64,000 nt of DNA from Typhlomys cinereus (Eukaryota > Chordata > Mammalia > Rodentia > Platacanthomyidae): contig JALPQD010000213.1 of assembly GCA_023101885.1 (NCBI GenBank), positions 2,598,501 through 2,662,500 on the forward strand. The letters are read 5' to 3'. The stretch's first letter is position 1. Each line of letters opens with the position of its first letter. Under the pieces are notes generated by a model. The model did no database searches. It was not told the origin of the DNA and saw only the letters and a list, made by a program, of their open reading frames with translations. The position numbers and the translations under genes were made by a program. Positions 1-10,495 of the stretch are shown in pieces.

Positions 1-403
1 TCTGGGACTTGGAAACTTTTTGTCCAATCCCAAAGTTCAGACTGTCTCTAGGGTGTCTGATCCCACTGCCTATTGGTCCTTCTTCACAGCCAAACCTGCT
101 GGGCAGAGGTGGGAAGCTCTGGAGAAAAGCCTCCCATTCATCTTCCTAGTGGTCTTTCATTTCTTTTTCAATAAGGTGATCTGCTTCACGACAAACATCA
201 ATGTCTTTGACATCTATCATAAAGCCCGGGTCAGAAAGGCCCGTCTTCTGAAGGAAAAAAAGCCATTCGATAGGGACTTCCTCTGTAGTTTGGACCCCAC
301 CAGATATAATTATTGACATATTGTCTGCACACCTAGGCAACCCATTTAGTGGGAGCCATAAATTACTGGTTCTGGTCATCTCTACAGGGTAACACTTAGA
401 GAA
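1..403 (-). pseudogene. Coding-like antisense remnant with one stop, source gene unknown
   Basis: Read on the minus strand, the frame is open from about 403 down to 149, has one TAG at 146-148, and continues open in the same frame to the window edge. That is about 130 codons interrupted once. The composition is protein-like, for example GFMIDVKDIDVCREAD before the stop and EDEWEAFLQSFPPLPSR just after it. A TGA at 404-406 closes the frame upstream. I see no splice sites, and the 3' end lies outside the window, so a poly-A tail cannot be checked. The likeliest reading is a processed pseudogene or a decayed exon. I do not recognise the parent family. A chance open frame is possible but less likely, because the frame stays open on both sides of the stop. 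Confidence 0.4.
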
Positions 404-406
404 TCA

Positions 407-1078
407 GGAGGAGTTGACATAGTATTTAAACCTGAAGGGGAACCAGTTTCAAGTATCTTCTTTTAGCTTCTTTCTGAAGTTAGTGGCTATAACGGTTCAC
501 AGCTGTTTGAGATGAGGCATGCATTTTCTATTAGCACTTTATAGAGATGAGTCTTAAATTCACAGTGCAAGAGGAAACTGAGAGAAGATTCCACATATTA
601 GAGGCACTACATCGGGGAAAATCCTGAGCACTTATGCCTTCCATACAGACTGGTCACATCTCATTCTCATGGCTACCCTGAGAGGCATCCATAGGACACA
701 GATTTCTATTCCCAAGAACCAACCAGTTAAACTTAAGGCAAGATTACTAGAATCATTGTCAGGCTTAAAGATGCCATAATCCTTTTGAGGGTCTATAGGT
801 CAAATGCACATTGCAGAGTACATATGGCTAAAATGTAGAATGCTTCGTGTTTGCATAGAGAACATGGACATATATGTTCTGGTGGGGAAGAGAAAAGTAG
901 GCTGACTTCTTGGTGGCTGAGGAGTAAGGGTTAAGAGTTCCTGTTTGAAGCAGTTTGAAAACATTTCATCAGAAATGACATTTCAGCAGCTAAAATGTAC
1001 TGCATTGGGGGTGGGACTGCAGAACATTGACCCAGCACTTCTATAACATGGGTGAGCCCCTAAACTCAGTATCCATTA
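407..1078. other. Unique DNA with an old MIR-like fragment
   Basis: No gene is seen. About 620-745 resembles the MIR core and 3' half in plus orientation (gagcacttatgcc, then a block ending near taaacttaaggcaag), heavily diverged. The rest is unassigned. Confidence 0.35.
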
Positions 1079-1080
1079 AA

Positions 1081-1107
1081 CACACACACACACACACACA
1101 CGCACAC

Positions 1108-1155
<48 letters not shown>
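1081..1155. repeat. (CA)n microsatellite, 75 bp
   Basis: Nearly pure CA dinucleotides with two CG interruptions near the left end. Confidence 0.95.
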
Positions 1156-1157
<2 letters not shown>

Positions 1158-1440
1158 TTATGTACCATCTTGAAGAAAAAAACGTTAACCAAAACAAAAC
1201 AATTTTTTTCCAGTGAAAAGGAAATAGAAATGCTTTCTAGATCTCAGGGCTAGCTTGACCATATAAGAGGCCATAGCTAGGATCATGCAAAGAAACTAGA
1301 GGTAACCTTTATTGGGGTTGCCTGAGTTAACAAAGATTATCCAAAAATCACTATTAAGAAAGTACTGTCTTACCAGACAAACCTCTAACCTCCAAAACAG
1401 AGCATAACTTTTTAAAAGTTATGTTACATTTAGTTCCTTA
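1156..1440. other. Unassigned AT-rich spacer
   Basis: No repeat, open frame or motif cluster recognised. Confidence 0.4.
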
Positions 1441-1602
1441 CCTTTGTGAGAGAAATAGATTACAGTCCACATGTGGAAATCAAAGGACAACTCTGCAGAA
1501 TTCAGTTCTCTCCTCCCACCAGATGGACTCCAGGTATCAACCTCAGGTCCTCAGGTTTGACAGCAAGCACCTTTGCCCATGAGCCATCTCACAAGACCCT
1601 AA
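1441..1602 (-). mobile_element. Old B2-superfamily SINE, antisense
   Basis: The right edge reads catgagccatctcacaag, the reverse complement of a diverged box-A head. The block tcaacctcaggtcctcagg matches the box-B side in reverse. The body is strongly diverged and lacks a clear tail. Confidence 0.6.
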
Positions 1603-2225
1603 ACAGAAGTTTTAAGAACAGGAATGTGTACAGGCAGAGAAGGAAACTCCCAAATACCACAAATAAAAAGCTGCTTCTGCCACACCATTTTTTTCCAGCT
1701 CTTTCTTTTTACCTCACACTTTTACAGGTGCCAGACATTTTTTGTATAACCTGCTGGTCCCCATACTTCGATAAGAAACGGACCAACTATTTTGTTGAAA
1801 CTGGAATAAGTAGTTGAGAGAAATAGAAGTGCTTAAGTGTCTCCTTCAGGGACAGGAAATCACCTGTCATTGGGACTTCATGTTGGAACATTCTAAAGAG
1901 ACTAGCTCTTCACAGTTATGCAGCTAAACTGGCAGCAAAGATGCTGTTGAAAGAGATGCTTTCGTAGTATCTGGATGAGAGATATTAACTCTGCAAGAAG
2001 TGGAGGAAATTGTCTATTTCCCCTTGTTCAACCTACTCAATTGAAACCATCCCAAACTATCTGTGGATTTGAAACGGGAGGATGCTGCTAATTTTATGAG
2101 CAATAACAACACTGAGAGTTAGAGATGTTGAGGTAAGGACGATTTAACTCATGGTTCTCACTATGAGAGATGAGGAGTTGGAATCAGAAAAACAGCAGCA
2201 ATGACCATTGTTGCTGTCAGCCTGC
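1603..2225. other. Unassigned unique DNA
   Basis: Nothing recognised. The frame at 1446-1817 is mostly SINE and not supported as a gene. Confidence 0.35.
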
Positions 2226-2560
2226 ATGGATGCTGATAAATGACCATCAAAAGGCTTAAAGGAACAAGGGTTTATTTTCTCTTATGATTCCTGGTTACAG
2301 CTCTCAATCCAGCTTGACAGGAGAGCTCATACCAACACCAGGCTGAGGGAACTGACCACACCATCTCTATGTAATGGCTGAGAGAGGGATGATCATTACT
2401 TGCCAGACAAGCATGTCTGGCCAAGTATACACAAGGATGCCAACTCTCTCAACAAGCTGTCTGCATTTTATTCCAGAGCCTAATCCAACCCACTATAGGC
2501 TGGGCCTTCCCCATCAGCTAGACAATCTCCTGCAGGTTTGCTCTGGACTTAACTCAACCA
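2226..2560. repeat. Unclassified interspersed repeat, copy 1
   Basis: Shares an ordered set of blocks with 6520-6720: gggtttatt or ggattttatt, then cttatgattcctggttacagct or cttaggattcttggttatagtt, then tccagcttga, then gaactcatgccaacatcat-like, then ggaactgacca-like, then cttgccaga. Two diverged copies show it is an interspersed repeat. The class is not certain; LTR-derived is possible. Confidence 0.6.
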
Positions 2561-3863
2561 CTACTTCTCTACAAATGTGCTTAGAGCTCAAACCTTCAAA
2601 TGTTGAGTTGACACCTGTATCTAACTATAACCACCATCCACTCAAAATGTTCCATCTTGGGCGCTCTGCACCACAAATTTTCAAAGCCATGAGTAGTGTC
2701 TTTCATCTCAAGTGGGCCTCCATCTCATTGGAAGCTAGAACTGCATTTCTTAGTCAGGTTTCCCCAGCCTTCTGAAAGATGAAGGACCGTCTCTTTAGGA
2801 ACTCAACACAAAGACTGGTCCAGTGGTGGGTGGTATGTGGCTGGGCCATCCCCTGTAAACAGTTCCAAGCGCCAGGCCAGCAGCAGCTGAGCCTTCCACT
2901 GTCATGTCAGGAAGGTCATTCATTCTGTATCAAAGTCTACTGGGTGGCTGACATTGTAGAACAAGAAGTACTTCTCACAGCCAGGCTTTGACCAGCTGCT
3001 TGCTTTAAGGTTGGGCCATGCATATGCCATTGAATGTCCTCTGTGCATAGCAAAGGTACTATGGAAGAATTAGTCCATCTTCTTGCTGGATTTTGACCTG
3101 ATGCCCATGCTTGCTAGGAACTGGTGGCTATCTTCCTGTGACTGAATGCCATACCACTCAGTGTTTCTCCTGGTGAAATGACTCAGATCCATTACAAAGG
3201 ACCAATGCTGAGTTCTGAATGTGGGGGTGGCTCTGGTATTTGCTACCTATGTACAAATTTTCAAATGGTGGTTTTTCTTGTTTCAGTGATACCTTGTGAA
3301 AACCTTGGCTCTGAGACACATCTGGTTCTGCATGCCATTTGTCCTCCTCACAAAAAGCAAATGACACTTGTTAAGGTTTTTCACTAATGGAGTATTTCCC
3401 TGCAGTTCACCACTTAAACACTCTAAGACCACACACTTCCTATGATGGTCTTCATCTATTTACACCTCCATGTCCCACCTGTATGTGAGGAATGACTGGA
3501 TATTGTTACCCTGGATAGTGAATGATAATATTTCTCCACTCCTCCTTAAGCTTCTTAAGTGTCTTCTTTGCCTCAGGAGCATTTAGCATCTTGTTTTCTA
3601 AAAAGCATCCCTGTGCCTTGGGGAAAGTCAGATCCGATACTGCATTCAAGGAGATTATCTAAACTAAGCTGCTGAGGGAACACACTAGCCTTGCTCAGCC
3701 AGTCTTTCTGTAAATGCACCTTTATAAGCCTTGCAGGGGTAAACTGGGTCACTTGGTGTTGTTTCAGAACATCTGGAAGAGTCACTAGAGTGGGGGAATG
3801 CTGGCACTGAGACTCAGGGGAGAGAAGAAAGCATGACCCTGATGTACAGTGATGGACTCGCTA
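2561..3863. other. Unassigned DNA, moderate GC
   Basis: Short open frames occur on both strands (2374-2775, 2779-2991, 3158-3387, 3573-3785). None has a recognisable domain, splice pair or poly-A tail. An old LTR or retrocopy is possible but I cannot show it. Confidence 0.3.
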
Positions 3864-4197
3864 CCATCCTTGTGTTTCTAAAAATTTTTTATTATTATTA
3901 TTATTTATTCAACTGTGCGCATGTGTGTGTGTATGTGCGTGCGCGTGTGTGTCTGTGTGTGTGTATCTGTGTATGTGTAGAACCACGGACGGATTCGCGA
4001 ACCACCATGGACGCCTCCACCTCCTTCTGCCCGGGGATTCACAGGCTCCTCCCTACCAGGACCAGAAGCGCAGGCCGCCCTCGCTTCCGCCTGGCGTCTA
4101 TACGTGGGATCTGGGATCCGAACTCAGGACCCTCCGCCTCCAAGGCGGAGGCTTAACCCCTGAGCCACCTCTCCAGCCCCCCATCCTTGTGTTTCTA
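3864..4197 (-). mobile_element. Young B2-superfamily SINE with perfect target-site duplication
   Basis: The SINE body (3881-4180) lies antisense. It ends in ctgagccacctctccagcccc, the reverse of the family head. The AT-rich tail (ttattattatttattcaa) and a GT-rich array lie on the left. Identical 17-bp direct repeats, ccatccttgtgtttcta, flank it at 3864-3880 and 4181-4197. The GC-rich body is nearly identical to the copies at 14.6 and 62.2 kb, which fits recent activity. Reading frames inside it are not genes. Confidence 0.93.
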
Positions 4198-4299
4198 AGC
4201 ACCCAAACTACTCTGCATCTGCTTTTGCTTCCAATTAGAGGGCTTAGTTGAAGCCACTGAATTCAGAGGTGTGACAGTGCTCTTCTACGGACTTTGGAT

Positions 4300-4660
4300 C
4301 ACATGCGTGTTTATGTGTGTGTGCATAGTACATGTGTACAGGTGTGTACAGGTGTGTACAGGTACATGCATGTGCATGTGTGTAGGAAGGTCAGAGGTTG
4401 ACACCAAGTGTCTTCCACTATTGCTTTCTACCTTTTGATATAGGGTCTCTCTCTCTCTCTCTTTCTCCTTCTCTCTCTCACATTAACCAGGCCGACTAAC
4501 CACCATGCTCCAAAGAACCACTTGTCTCTACCTCACCCAATCACTTTGGTTCCTGTCCTGCGTGACTACTCCTGGCTCTTATGGGAGTGCCAGGGATCTG
4601 AACGCTGGTTTTCTTCCTTGCACGGCAGGCACTTTACCAACTGAGACATCTCGCCAGTCC
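4300..4660 (-). mobile_element. Old B2/B3-type SINE, antisense, with GT and CT arrays
   Basis: Ends with caactgagacatctcgccag, the reverse of a SINE head (ctggcgagatgtctcagttgg). A GT-rich stretch (gtgtgtacag repeated at about 4335-4362) and a CT tract at 4447-4480 lie inside. Confidence 0.65.
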
Positions 4661-4897
4661 TCCAATCCTCTTTTCTGATATTGTCTATGGCCTGGGAAAC
4701 TAACTGTGAACTGAATGTTTCACCAAGCACAGTTCTAAAAATCCAGAAGCCAGCAGAGAAGTGGGAAGGATGGTGGTAGCTACAGGGAAGGGAAGATGAG
4801 ACTGTGTGGCCGAAGGGAACAAAGTTTCAATGATGCAGGATCAGTACATTGTAAAGACCCAATGTTCAGCACAGCAGCAAGAGTTAGCACCAGCGAA

Positions 4898-4990
4898 TCC
4901 AGCTGGGGAGACAGTTCAATGGTGGACTTACCCAGCACGTGCAAAGCTCAGGCTATGATCGTCAGCACCAAAAACCTGAAAATAATTAAT
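4898..4990 (+). mobile_element. ID-type SINE fragment
   Basis: Reads ctggggagacagttcaatgg, then ttacccagcacgtgcaaagc, then a diverged box B and an A-rich end. This is the tRNA-derived ID/B4 left-unit layout. Confidence 0.5.
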
Positions 4991-6151
4991 GAGTAAAACA
5001 CTGCATTACCTACTTGAAGTTTGCTTACAGAGTAGATCTTAAATGTTCTGCCCACAGGGTACATCATACAAACATGCAACATGACAGAAAAGCCTCTCCT
5101 TTTGTTATATATACATATGATCCCTAGCTGTCTGTTAAACCTCATTAAGTGGGTTGGAGTGGACTGAGGGAAGACAGAACCACTACTGTTACGGACCAGC
5201 ACTCTTCATGAAAGCAAGCATCCAGCCACATGTGACACAGTGTCTCTTAGCCACTATTTCCAGATGAAGTTGCAAGCCCATGTTTCAGAATCAGCCAGTC
5301 AGCAAGTTCATTGCCTCTTCTGAGACTCTTCATTCACTGGCTACCACACTTTTTGATGGTCCAAGATTCAGACTTCTCAGGTTCGAAAAATCCTTCCTGG
5401 AATGGCATGTGGTTCAGTTTGGAGAACTCCCAGTGGTTGAGTGGTATGTTTTACAGGGCTCATCCTTGAGGTGCTCAGAGGAGACAGAGGGAGAGAACCA
5501 GGCTCCAACAAGATGGGCCGGTCCTCTGTGCTAGCTCTGGTGCTTTCCGTCCACCTTAGCACTGGCGATCCTTCACATGAAGACAGCGCGCTGGCAGCGA
5601 TGAATGTAGTGGGCCTCTGTCTTCCTTTTGCAATCCTCCTCTCATCGGATTAAACAGGCGTTAACTCGGTTAACAAGGATTCTGATGATTCTCCAAGAGC
5701 ACATTTCAGTCAGCACCTGCAGGCTCTGGCAGCTGTTTCCATCCTAGCAGGCAGCATCTGGTTCACAAAGGTCATTGCTTTTCATCATCTAGTCTGCCGT
5801 CCCAGTCAGAGTACATGTAGCTCATTCCATGCACAAGGCCACCATGCCACGGGGAACAGATGGTCCTTGGGGAAGATATGTCCCCATCCCGTGAGGAAAG
5901 GGCACCACTCAGGCAAAATCCCGTGACCCCAAGTCCTGTGTTCAGGGCTCACACTTGGAAGCATTCCTAGCATGTACATGATAGGAAACATACAGAGGCA
6001 TCTTCGAAATGTTCACTGAGTACCAAACAATAGGTCCCACGCCAGGAACTATGAGACAGACTGTGAATACTTGGCAGAAAATGACCTGGTGATGTAGACA
6101 GACAATCCAATGGTGAAGTCAGTACATTGGCAAACCTACCAGTTTCCCAAG
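4991..6151. other. Unassigned unique DNA
   Basis: No repeat recognised with confidence. Several 60-140 codon frames overlap on both strands (5280-5653, 5806-6389) with no domain signature. The longest, minus 5967-6389, owes part of its length to the minisatellite at 6152. Confidence 0.35.
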
Positions 6152-6253
6152 CTGGAAGGCATTGTGAGAAAGCAGAGTGGGGAAAGTCTGGAAGGCATTC
6201 TGAGAAAGCGGAGAGGGGGAGGTCTGGAAGGCATTCTAAGAAAGAGGGGGGGT
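6152..6253. repeat. 36-bp minisatellite, about 2.8 units
   Basis: The block ctggaaggcatt starts at 6152, 6188 and 6224, an exact 36-bp period. Each unit continues with a purine-rich gagaaagc(a/g)gag stretch. Because 36 is a multiple of three, the minus-strand frame shows a 12-residue peptide repeat, which does not imply coding. Confidence 0.9.
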
Positions 6254-6519
6254 CTTGTGTTTTGAGCTTTCGGGGATGACTCCCCAGGGGAAGCTGCAAC
6301 CTCAAGAACAAGAAAGAGTAGTTAGCAGAAGAAAGAGTAGACTTTGGCCAAATATGCATGTTCAAAAAGCCCGGAGTAGAGGGTGCCACTTGGCCCGTAT
6401 GAAGAAGGAAAAAATGTTACCGAGAGGAAAAAAGGCTAGTGTGGGCTGGTGACATGGGCAGGATCACATTGGGCAGGGTCTTTGGGCAAGAACTATATCC
6501 CATAGTGTGGCAGTTTTTC

Positions 6520-6720
6520 TGAATGGTGCCAGAAAATTCACAGCCAAACAGGTTAAGGGGCAAGGGGATTTTATTATCTCTTAGGATTCTTGGTTATAGT
6601 TCCTACTCCAGCTTGATTGAAGAACTCATGCCAACATCATGGGCCAAGGGAACTGGCCACGCCAAGTCCACAGGACTGAGAGAAGGACAATCCTCACTTG
6701 CCAGACCTTCAAGGTACATA
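6520..6720. repeat. Unclassified interspersed repeat, copy 2
   Basis: Same family as 2226-2560, sharing ttcttggttatagttcc, ccagcttgattgaagaactc and the cttgccagac end. Confidence 0.6.
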
Positions 6721-7030
6721 TTTAACCCACTTCATACAGTGAAGGAACTGGAAGTTAGAGTGGGCTATGTGTGTGGGGCACATCTGTAACCAGATCAGGC
6801 AGGTCGCAAGCCCATGGACTCTTCTTTGCATCCTGTCACCTGCCCACTTGTGAATCAAATTATGAACTACTAATGTTAATGTAAATGTTAAATGTTTATA
6901 AAGCACTGCTTTTCCTAACTGCTTGCCACTTTAAGAGAATTATCAGTGCATTCATTGATCATGTTTACATGATAAGAGGTCTTCTTATTTACTTTATATA
7001 TTTAAAAAAGGTCAAATATACTCACTTTGG
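6721..7030. other. Unassigned AT-rich spacer
   Basis: Nothing recognised. Confidence 0.4.
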
Positions 7031-7295
7031 GGATGGAAGAGATGGCTTGAGGATTAAGATTCTGTTTTGCAAACAGAAGGTCCTGAGTTCAGATCCCAGG
7101 TTCCACGTAAAAAACGCCAGGCAGAAACGGCAGCAGCCCACACTTCCAGTCCTAGTGGGAAGAATCTTGGGAAATCCTAAAGCCAAGCGAGGAGGAGGTA
7201 GAAGCAATCCAGGATGATTCCCAAAGTTACCCTTGGACCTCCACAGGGACATAAAGTGACCTCTGATACACACACATAAATAAATAAATGATACA
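7031..7295 (+). mobile_element. Older B2-superfamily SINE
   Basis: Head ggatggaagagatggcttga, box B ggtcctgagttcagatccc, body with gccaggcagaaacggcagc, short CA tract, then ataaataaataaatga tail. It is colinear with the young family but roughly 20-25 percent diverged by eye. Confidence 0.8.
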
Positions 7296-7394
7296 TACAT
7301 ACATACATTATATGTATACTCCCTTTGTCTCTTAGAATGGGATCTTGGCAAGGAAATTCTAAGCTAGAACTACATAGAAACTCACAGTCAGAGA

Positions 7395-7545
7395 TCTTGA
7401 TGTGGGTTCAGATCCCAGCTTGTCCAGTTACTGACTGGGCACCTTTGCTGTGAATATGAGGACTCAGTTTTACACCCTGTGAAATGGAAATGTTACCACC
7501 TACCTCAGTGCGTGGTTGAGAGAGTCAATAAAAGAGTGATAGTTA
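7395..7545 (+). mobile_element. MIR SINE fragment
   Basis: Reads gtgggttcagatcccagctt, then gtccagttactgactgggcacc, then gactcagttttac and gtgaaatggaaatg. This is the diverged MIR 5' half and core, an ancient mammalian SINE. Confidence 0.65.
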
Positions 7546-7745
7546 TGAAACTGGACAGAGAGCTTAACAGATACGATGCTGATCACAAACCTGGACATTT
7601 GAGTTTGATTCCCCAGAAGCTCATGTGGTGGGAGGACAGAAGTGACTTCAAAATTGTCCTCTGACCACACATGCACCATGGCACCACTGTCTCACACACA
7701 CATTCGCTCTCTCTCTCTCTCTCTCAGATAAATTAATAAGTACAT
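7546..7745 (+). mobile_element. B2-type SINE with CT-rich tail
   Basis: Head aaactggacagagagcttaa, box B gagtttgattccccagaagc, gaggacagaagtgacttc, a (TC)n tract and gataaattaataag tail. Same subfamily layout as 12850, 13595, 57745 and 63025. Confidence 0.65.
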
Positions 7746-8003
7746 AAAATTATTTTTAAAAATAGTGATGGATATAAAACCAAGTTCTTGGATAAAGGCA
7801 GTTCATATAACCCATGACACCATGATCTCCACTATTAACTATTGCTATCACATGTCAGCACCATTAGCTACCTAAGCAGTCAGGTGAGTGAGACGCAGAG
7901 CAGTCTGGTTTCTGATCCACTGTTTGGAGCACACTGCGAGCGCGTTGCTCATCCTCCTCTTTTGTTACTGAAAGGACAGATCCCAGGCAGGCAGCTGAAA
8001 ATC

Positions 8004-8027
8004 ACAACATAACCCGGGTTATGTTGT
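8004..8027. promoter_or_regulatory. Perfect 24-bp palindrome
   Basis: ACAACATAACCC at 8004-8015 is followed directly by its exact reverse complement at 8016-8027, with no spacer and CCCGGG at the centre. The base on each outer side does not extend it. It lies outside recognised repeats. It could be a site for a dimeric DNA-binding protein. The role is unknown. Confidence 0.55.
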
Positions 8028-8574
8028 CTAGCAGTTGAATGTGACATCATCTGAAGATGTATGAAAGAATTCCACAAAGACTTAACTACAAAGGGAGATG
8101 ATAAGTGCATGTGGGACTCATCTTTAAATAAAGACCATACCAGATAGGGCTCATGTTTTCTCCCTCAGGGTTTTGTTTTGTGTTTAAGGCTTGGCGCATA
8201 TTCAGCCTCTGGTCAATGTCAACTGTTGCAATACTATAACAAAAATACTTAAGGATTGCAAGAGCTTTGAAAACCATCCGGCTAAACTCCCTTGTTTCAC
8301 TGATGATAAAACTCTGGTCCCAAGAGGGCATGAAGTTTCACAATGTTTCAGAACTGCCTGTCAGGACATGAAGGAGCTCAAGCAATCTGACATAACCAGA
8401 AAGTTCCAGAAGGCTCACCCAGCTACACTTGGTCTTTCATTACATTAATGTCACTGTCATTTATTTCTACCCCCACCAGTTTATATGTCCCAAGGTGATT
8501 GTTCTTCATTTCCCACCCTGTTCTCAGCCTCCACACCATCACTTAGCATGTAGCAGGTGTTCACTTCACTAAAT
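8028..8574. other. Unassigned DNA with a weak MIR-like stretch
   Basis: About 8262-8360 (tttgaaaaccatccggc to tttcacaatgtttcag) weakly resembles an old MIR. No gene is seen. Confidence 0.3.
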
Positions 8575-8705
8575 TGAGGTCAGCAAGATGGCTCAACAGG
8601 TGGAAGCACTTGAATTCAATCTCTGATCCCATAAGAAAGTCAGCTCCTGAAAGTTGTCTTCTGACCTGCACACATGTGCACGCACGCACCCACAATTGTT
8701 GAGTT
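8575..8705 (+). mobile_element. Truncated B2-type SINE
   Basis: Head gaggtcagcaagatggctca, cctgaaagttgtcttctgac and a CA-rich end. The same layout is seen at 57745 and 63025. Confidence 0.65.
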
Positions 8706-9512
8706 AAATGCAATGTATCGGTATCCATAACACACTGCCAACAGAAAAGTCAAACTCTTCAAATGTCCATTCCAACCAAGATTAGGAGCAGGACTTGAGA
8801 TAAATGTCCAACTCTCTTACTATGACTCAGAGATAAGAAAGTTCTGTTACTTAATTGCTTACCAATCAAAGACACAAGATACCAGAGCTACATGAGTCAA
8901 GGTCATTGGAGCTGGTGGTTTCTCAGAGCAATGTCTCACAAATCGGAAAGAGAATTCCATCCTCAATGAGCAAAATCAAGTAGCACCTTGGCAAATGTGG
9001 CCAGCCAGTTGAGAAAAACTTAGCCCAGTGATCACTTCAGGCAGGAAACGCCTTTCTACTATTGTTCATTTAGGAATCTTGTTACAAGTCCTGGGGTTTA
9101 TACATTACTGTCCTAATATAGTTCTCAGCCCAGAGGGGGTACAAGGTGATGGGGAAGTCTCACATCTCCATAAAAGACGTCCATCAACTGTCACTGTTCA
9201 CCATGCACATTGTTCACGAGAAGTCTTTGGCTCTGCTTGGCTTGCTCTTTTCTCCACTGCGAGTCTTCAGCTACAGCATGGAGGAAATAGAGTGGAAGGC
9301 ACAGAAGAAATGGTAAATCACTCACTTTCTCTAAGGCTCAAATTCATCTTCTGTCAAACAATGAGTAAGATGTGCCAGTCCACCATAGCAGGTAGTTACA
9401 CACAGACATTTTCTGGAGTCTAAAGTTGTTATTATTTTGACCATGTACTTGTTTCTTAAGAGTGCATATACCATTGTCAAATAACTTTTACTGTCTACTC
9501 CATGTGCTAAAA
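8706..9512. other. Unassigned unique DNA
   Basis: No repeat or gene recognised. The frame at 9028-9423 (131 codons) has no domain I recognise and no splice support. Confidence 0.35.
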
Positions 9513-9731
9513 CATGATGAATCAGGGGCTGGAGAGGTGGCTCAGGGGTTAAGCCTCTGCCTTGCAGCCGGAAGGTCCTGAGTTCGGATTCTAGACCCCA
9601 CCTATAGACACTGGAAGGAAGCGGGGGCGGCCTGCGTTTCTGGTCATGATAGGGTGGAGACTGTGAATCCTGGGGCAGAGTAAACAAGGAGGAGGTGGAG
9701 GCAGTCCATTGTGGTTCCCGAATTCGCCCAT

Positions 9732-9776
<45 letters not shown>

Positions 9777-10062
9777 CACACATGCACAATTGAATAAATT
9801 TAAAAAAAATTAAAAAAGCATGAGTTCGGATCCTAGACCCCACCTATAGACACTGGAAGGAAGCGCGGGCAGCCTGCGTTTCTGGTCATGGTAGGGTGGA
9901 GACTGTGAATCCTGGGGCAGAGTAAACAAGGAGGAGGTGGAGGCAGTCCATGGTGGTTCCCGAATTCGCCCATGGCTCTACACACACACACACACACATA
10001 CACACACGCACACATGCACAATTGAATAAATTTAAAAAAAATTAAAAAAGCATGATGAATCA
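9513..10062 (+). mobile_element. B2-superfamily SINE enlarged by an internal tandem duplication
   Basis: A full SINE starts at 9525 (ggggctggagaggtggctca) and runs through CA repeats to an A-rich tail near 9817. The sequence then re-enters the SINE body at tgagttcgga (9821, matching 9579) and runs again to the tail near 10050. The 12-bp target-site duplication catgatgaatca flanks the whole composite (9513-9524 and 10051-10062). The inner junction carries gcatga from the 3' target flank, so the duplication came after insertion. The two copies differ at a few bases and in CA length. Confidence 0.9.
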
Positions 10063-10140
10063 AAAATACATCAATAGATGATAGATGCATAGATATATAA
10101 GGAAATGATAGATAATAGATGATTGATAGATGAAGATTGT
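10063..10140. repeat. Imperfect GATA-rich tract
   Basis: Interrupted gata/gatg units such as tagatgatagatgcatagat. Another short gatagatagata run lies near 10503. Confidence 0.7.
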
Positions 10141-10495
10141 AATGGTTACTCTTAACTATTGCTGTGAGAGAGCATTCAGTCAAACAGCTTAAGAGAGAAA
10201 GGGAGATTTATTCAACTTACGGTTCCAGAGGGGAGAAACAGACTTTCATAGTAGGGGGTGACATAGCTGGTGGCTGAAGCTGGAGGCAAGCTAAGTCATG
10301 GCAGACATCCAGTAGGCTGGTGGGTGATGACTGGTCTACTACTGGAAGGTTCCAAGGAGATCTAGGGAGGCTCCAGTGGGATCTAAGGCTGGTCTTTGTA
10401 TTGTAAATGTGTTGATCCAGATAATCTCTTCAGGTGGTCTCAGCTGATCTTAGTTAATGCCAGGTGTGTCAAGTTGATGCCCAGGAATAACTATC
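10141..10495 (+). repeat. Unclassified interspersed repeat family B, copy 1
   Basis: Shares with 16795-17130 the ordered blocks ctattgctgtgagag/ctactgctgtgagac, gagatttatt, acggttccagaggggagaaa/cacagttccagaggggagat and atggcagaca-like. It starts like the rodent tgctgtga...tttatt...cagttc interspersed repeat. Class not resolved. Confidence 0.6.

Noticed and set aside
2374..3387. Retrocopied gene across several plus-strand frames
   Set aside because: The left part matches an interspersed repeat seen again at 6520; the rest has no consistent frame, poly-A tail or recognised peptide.
3833..4251. Plus-strand frames through the SINE at 3881-4180
   Set aside because: The same peptides recur wherever this SINE occurs (14.6 and 62.2 kb), so they are SINE readings, not genes.
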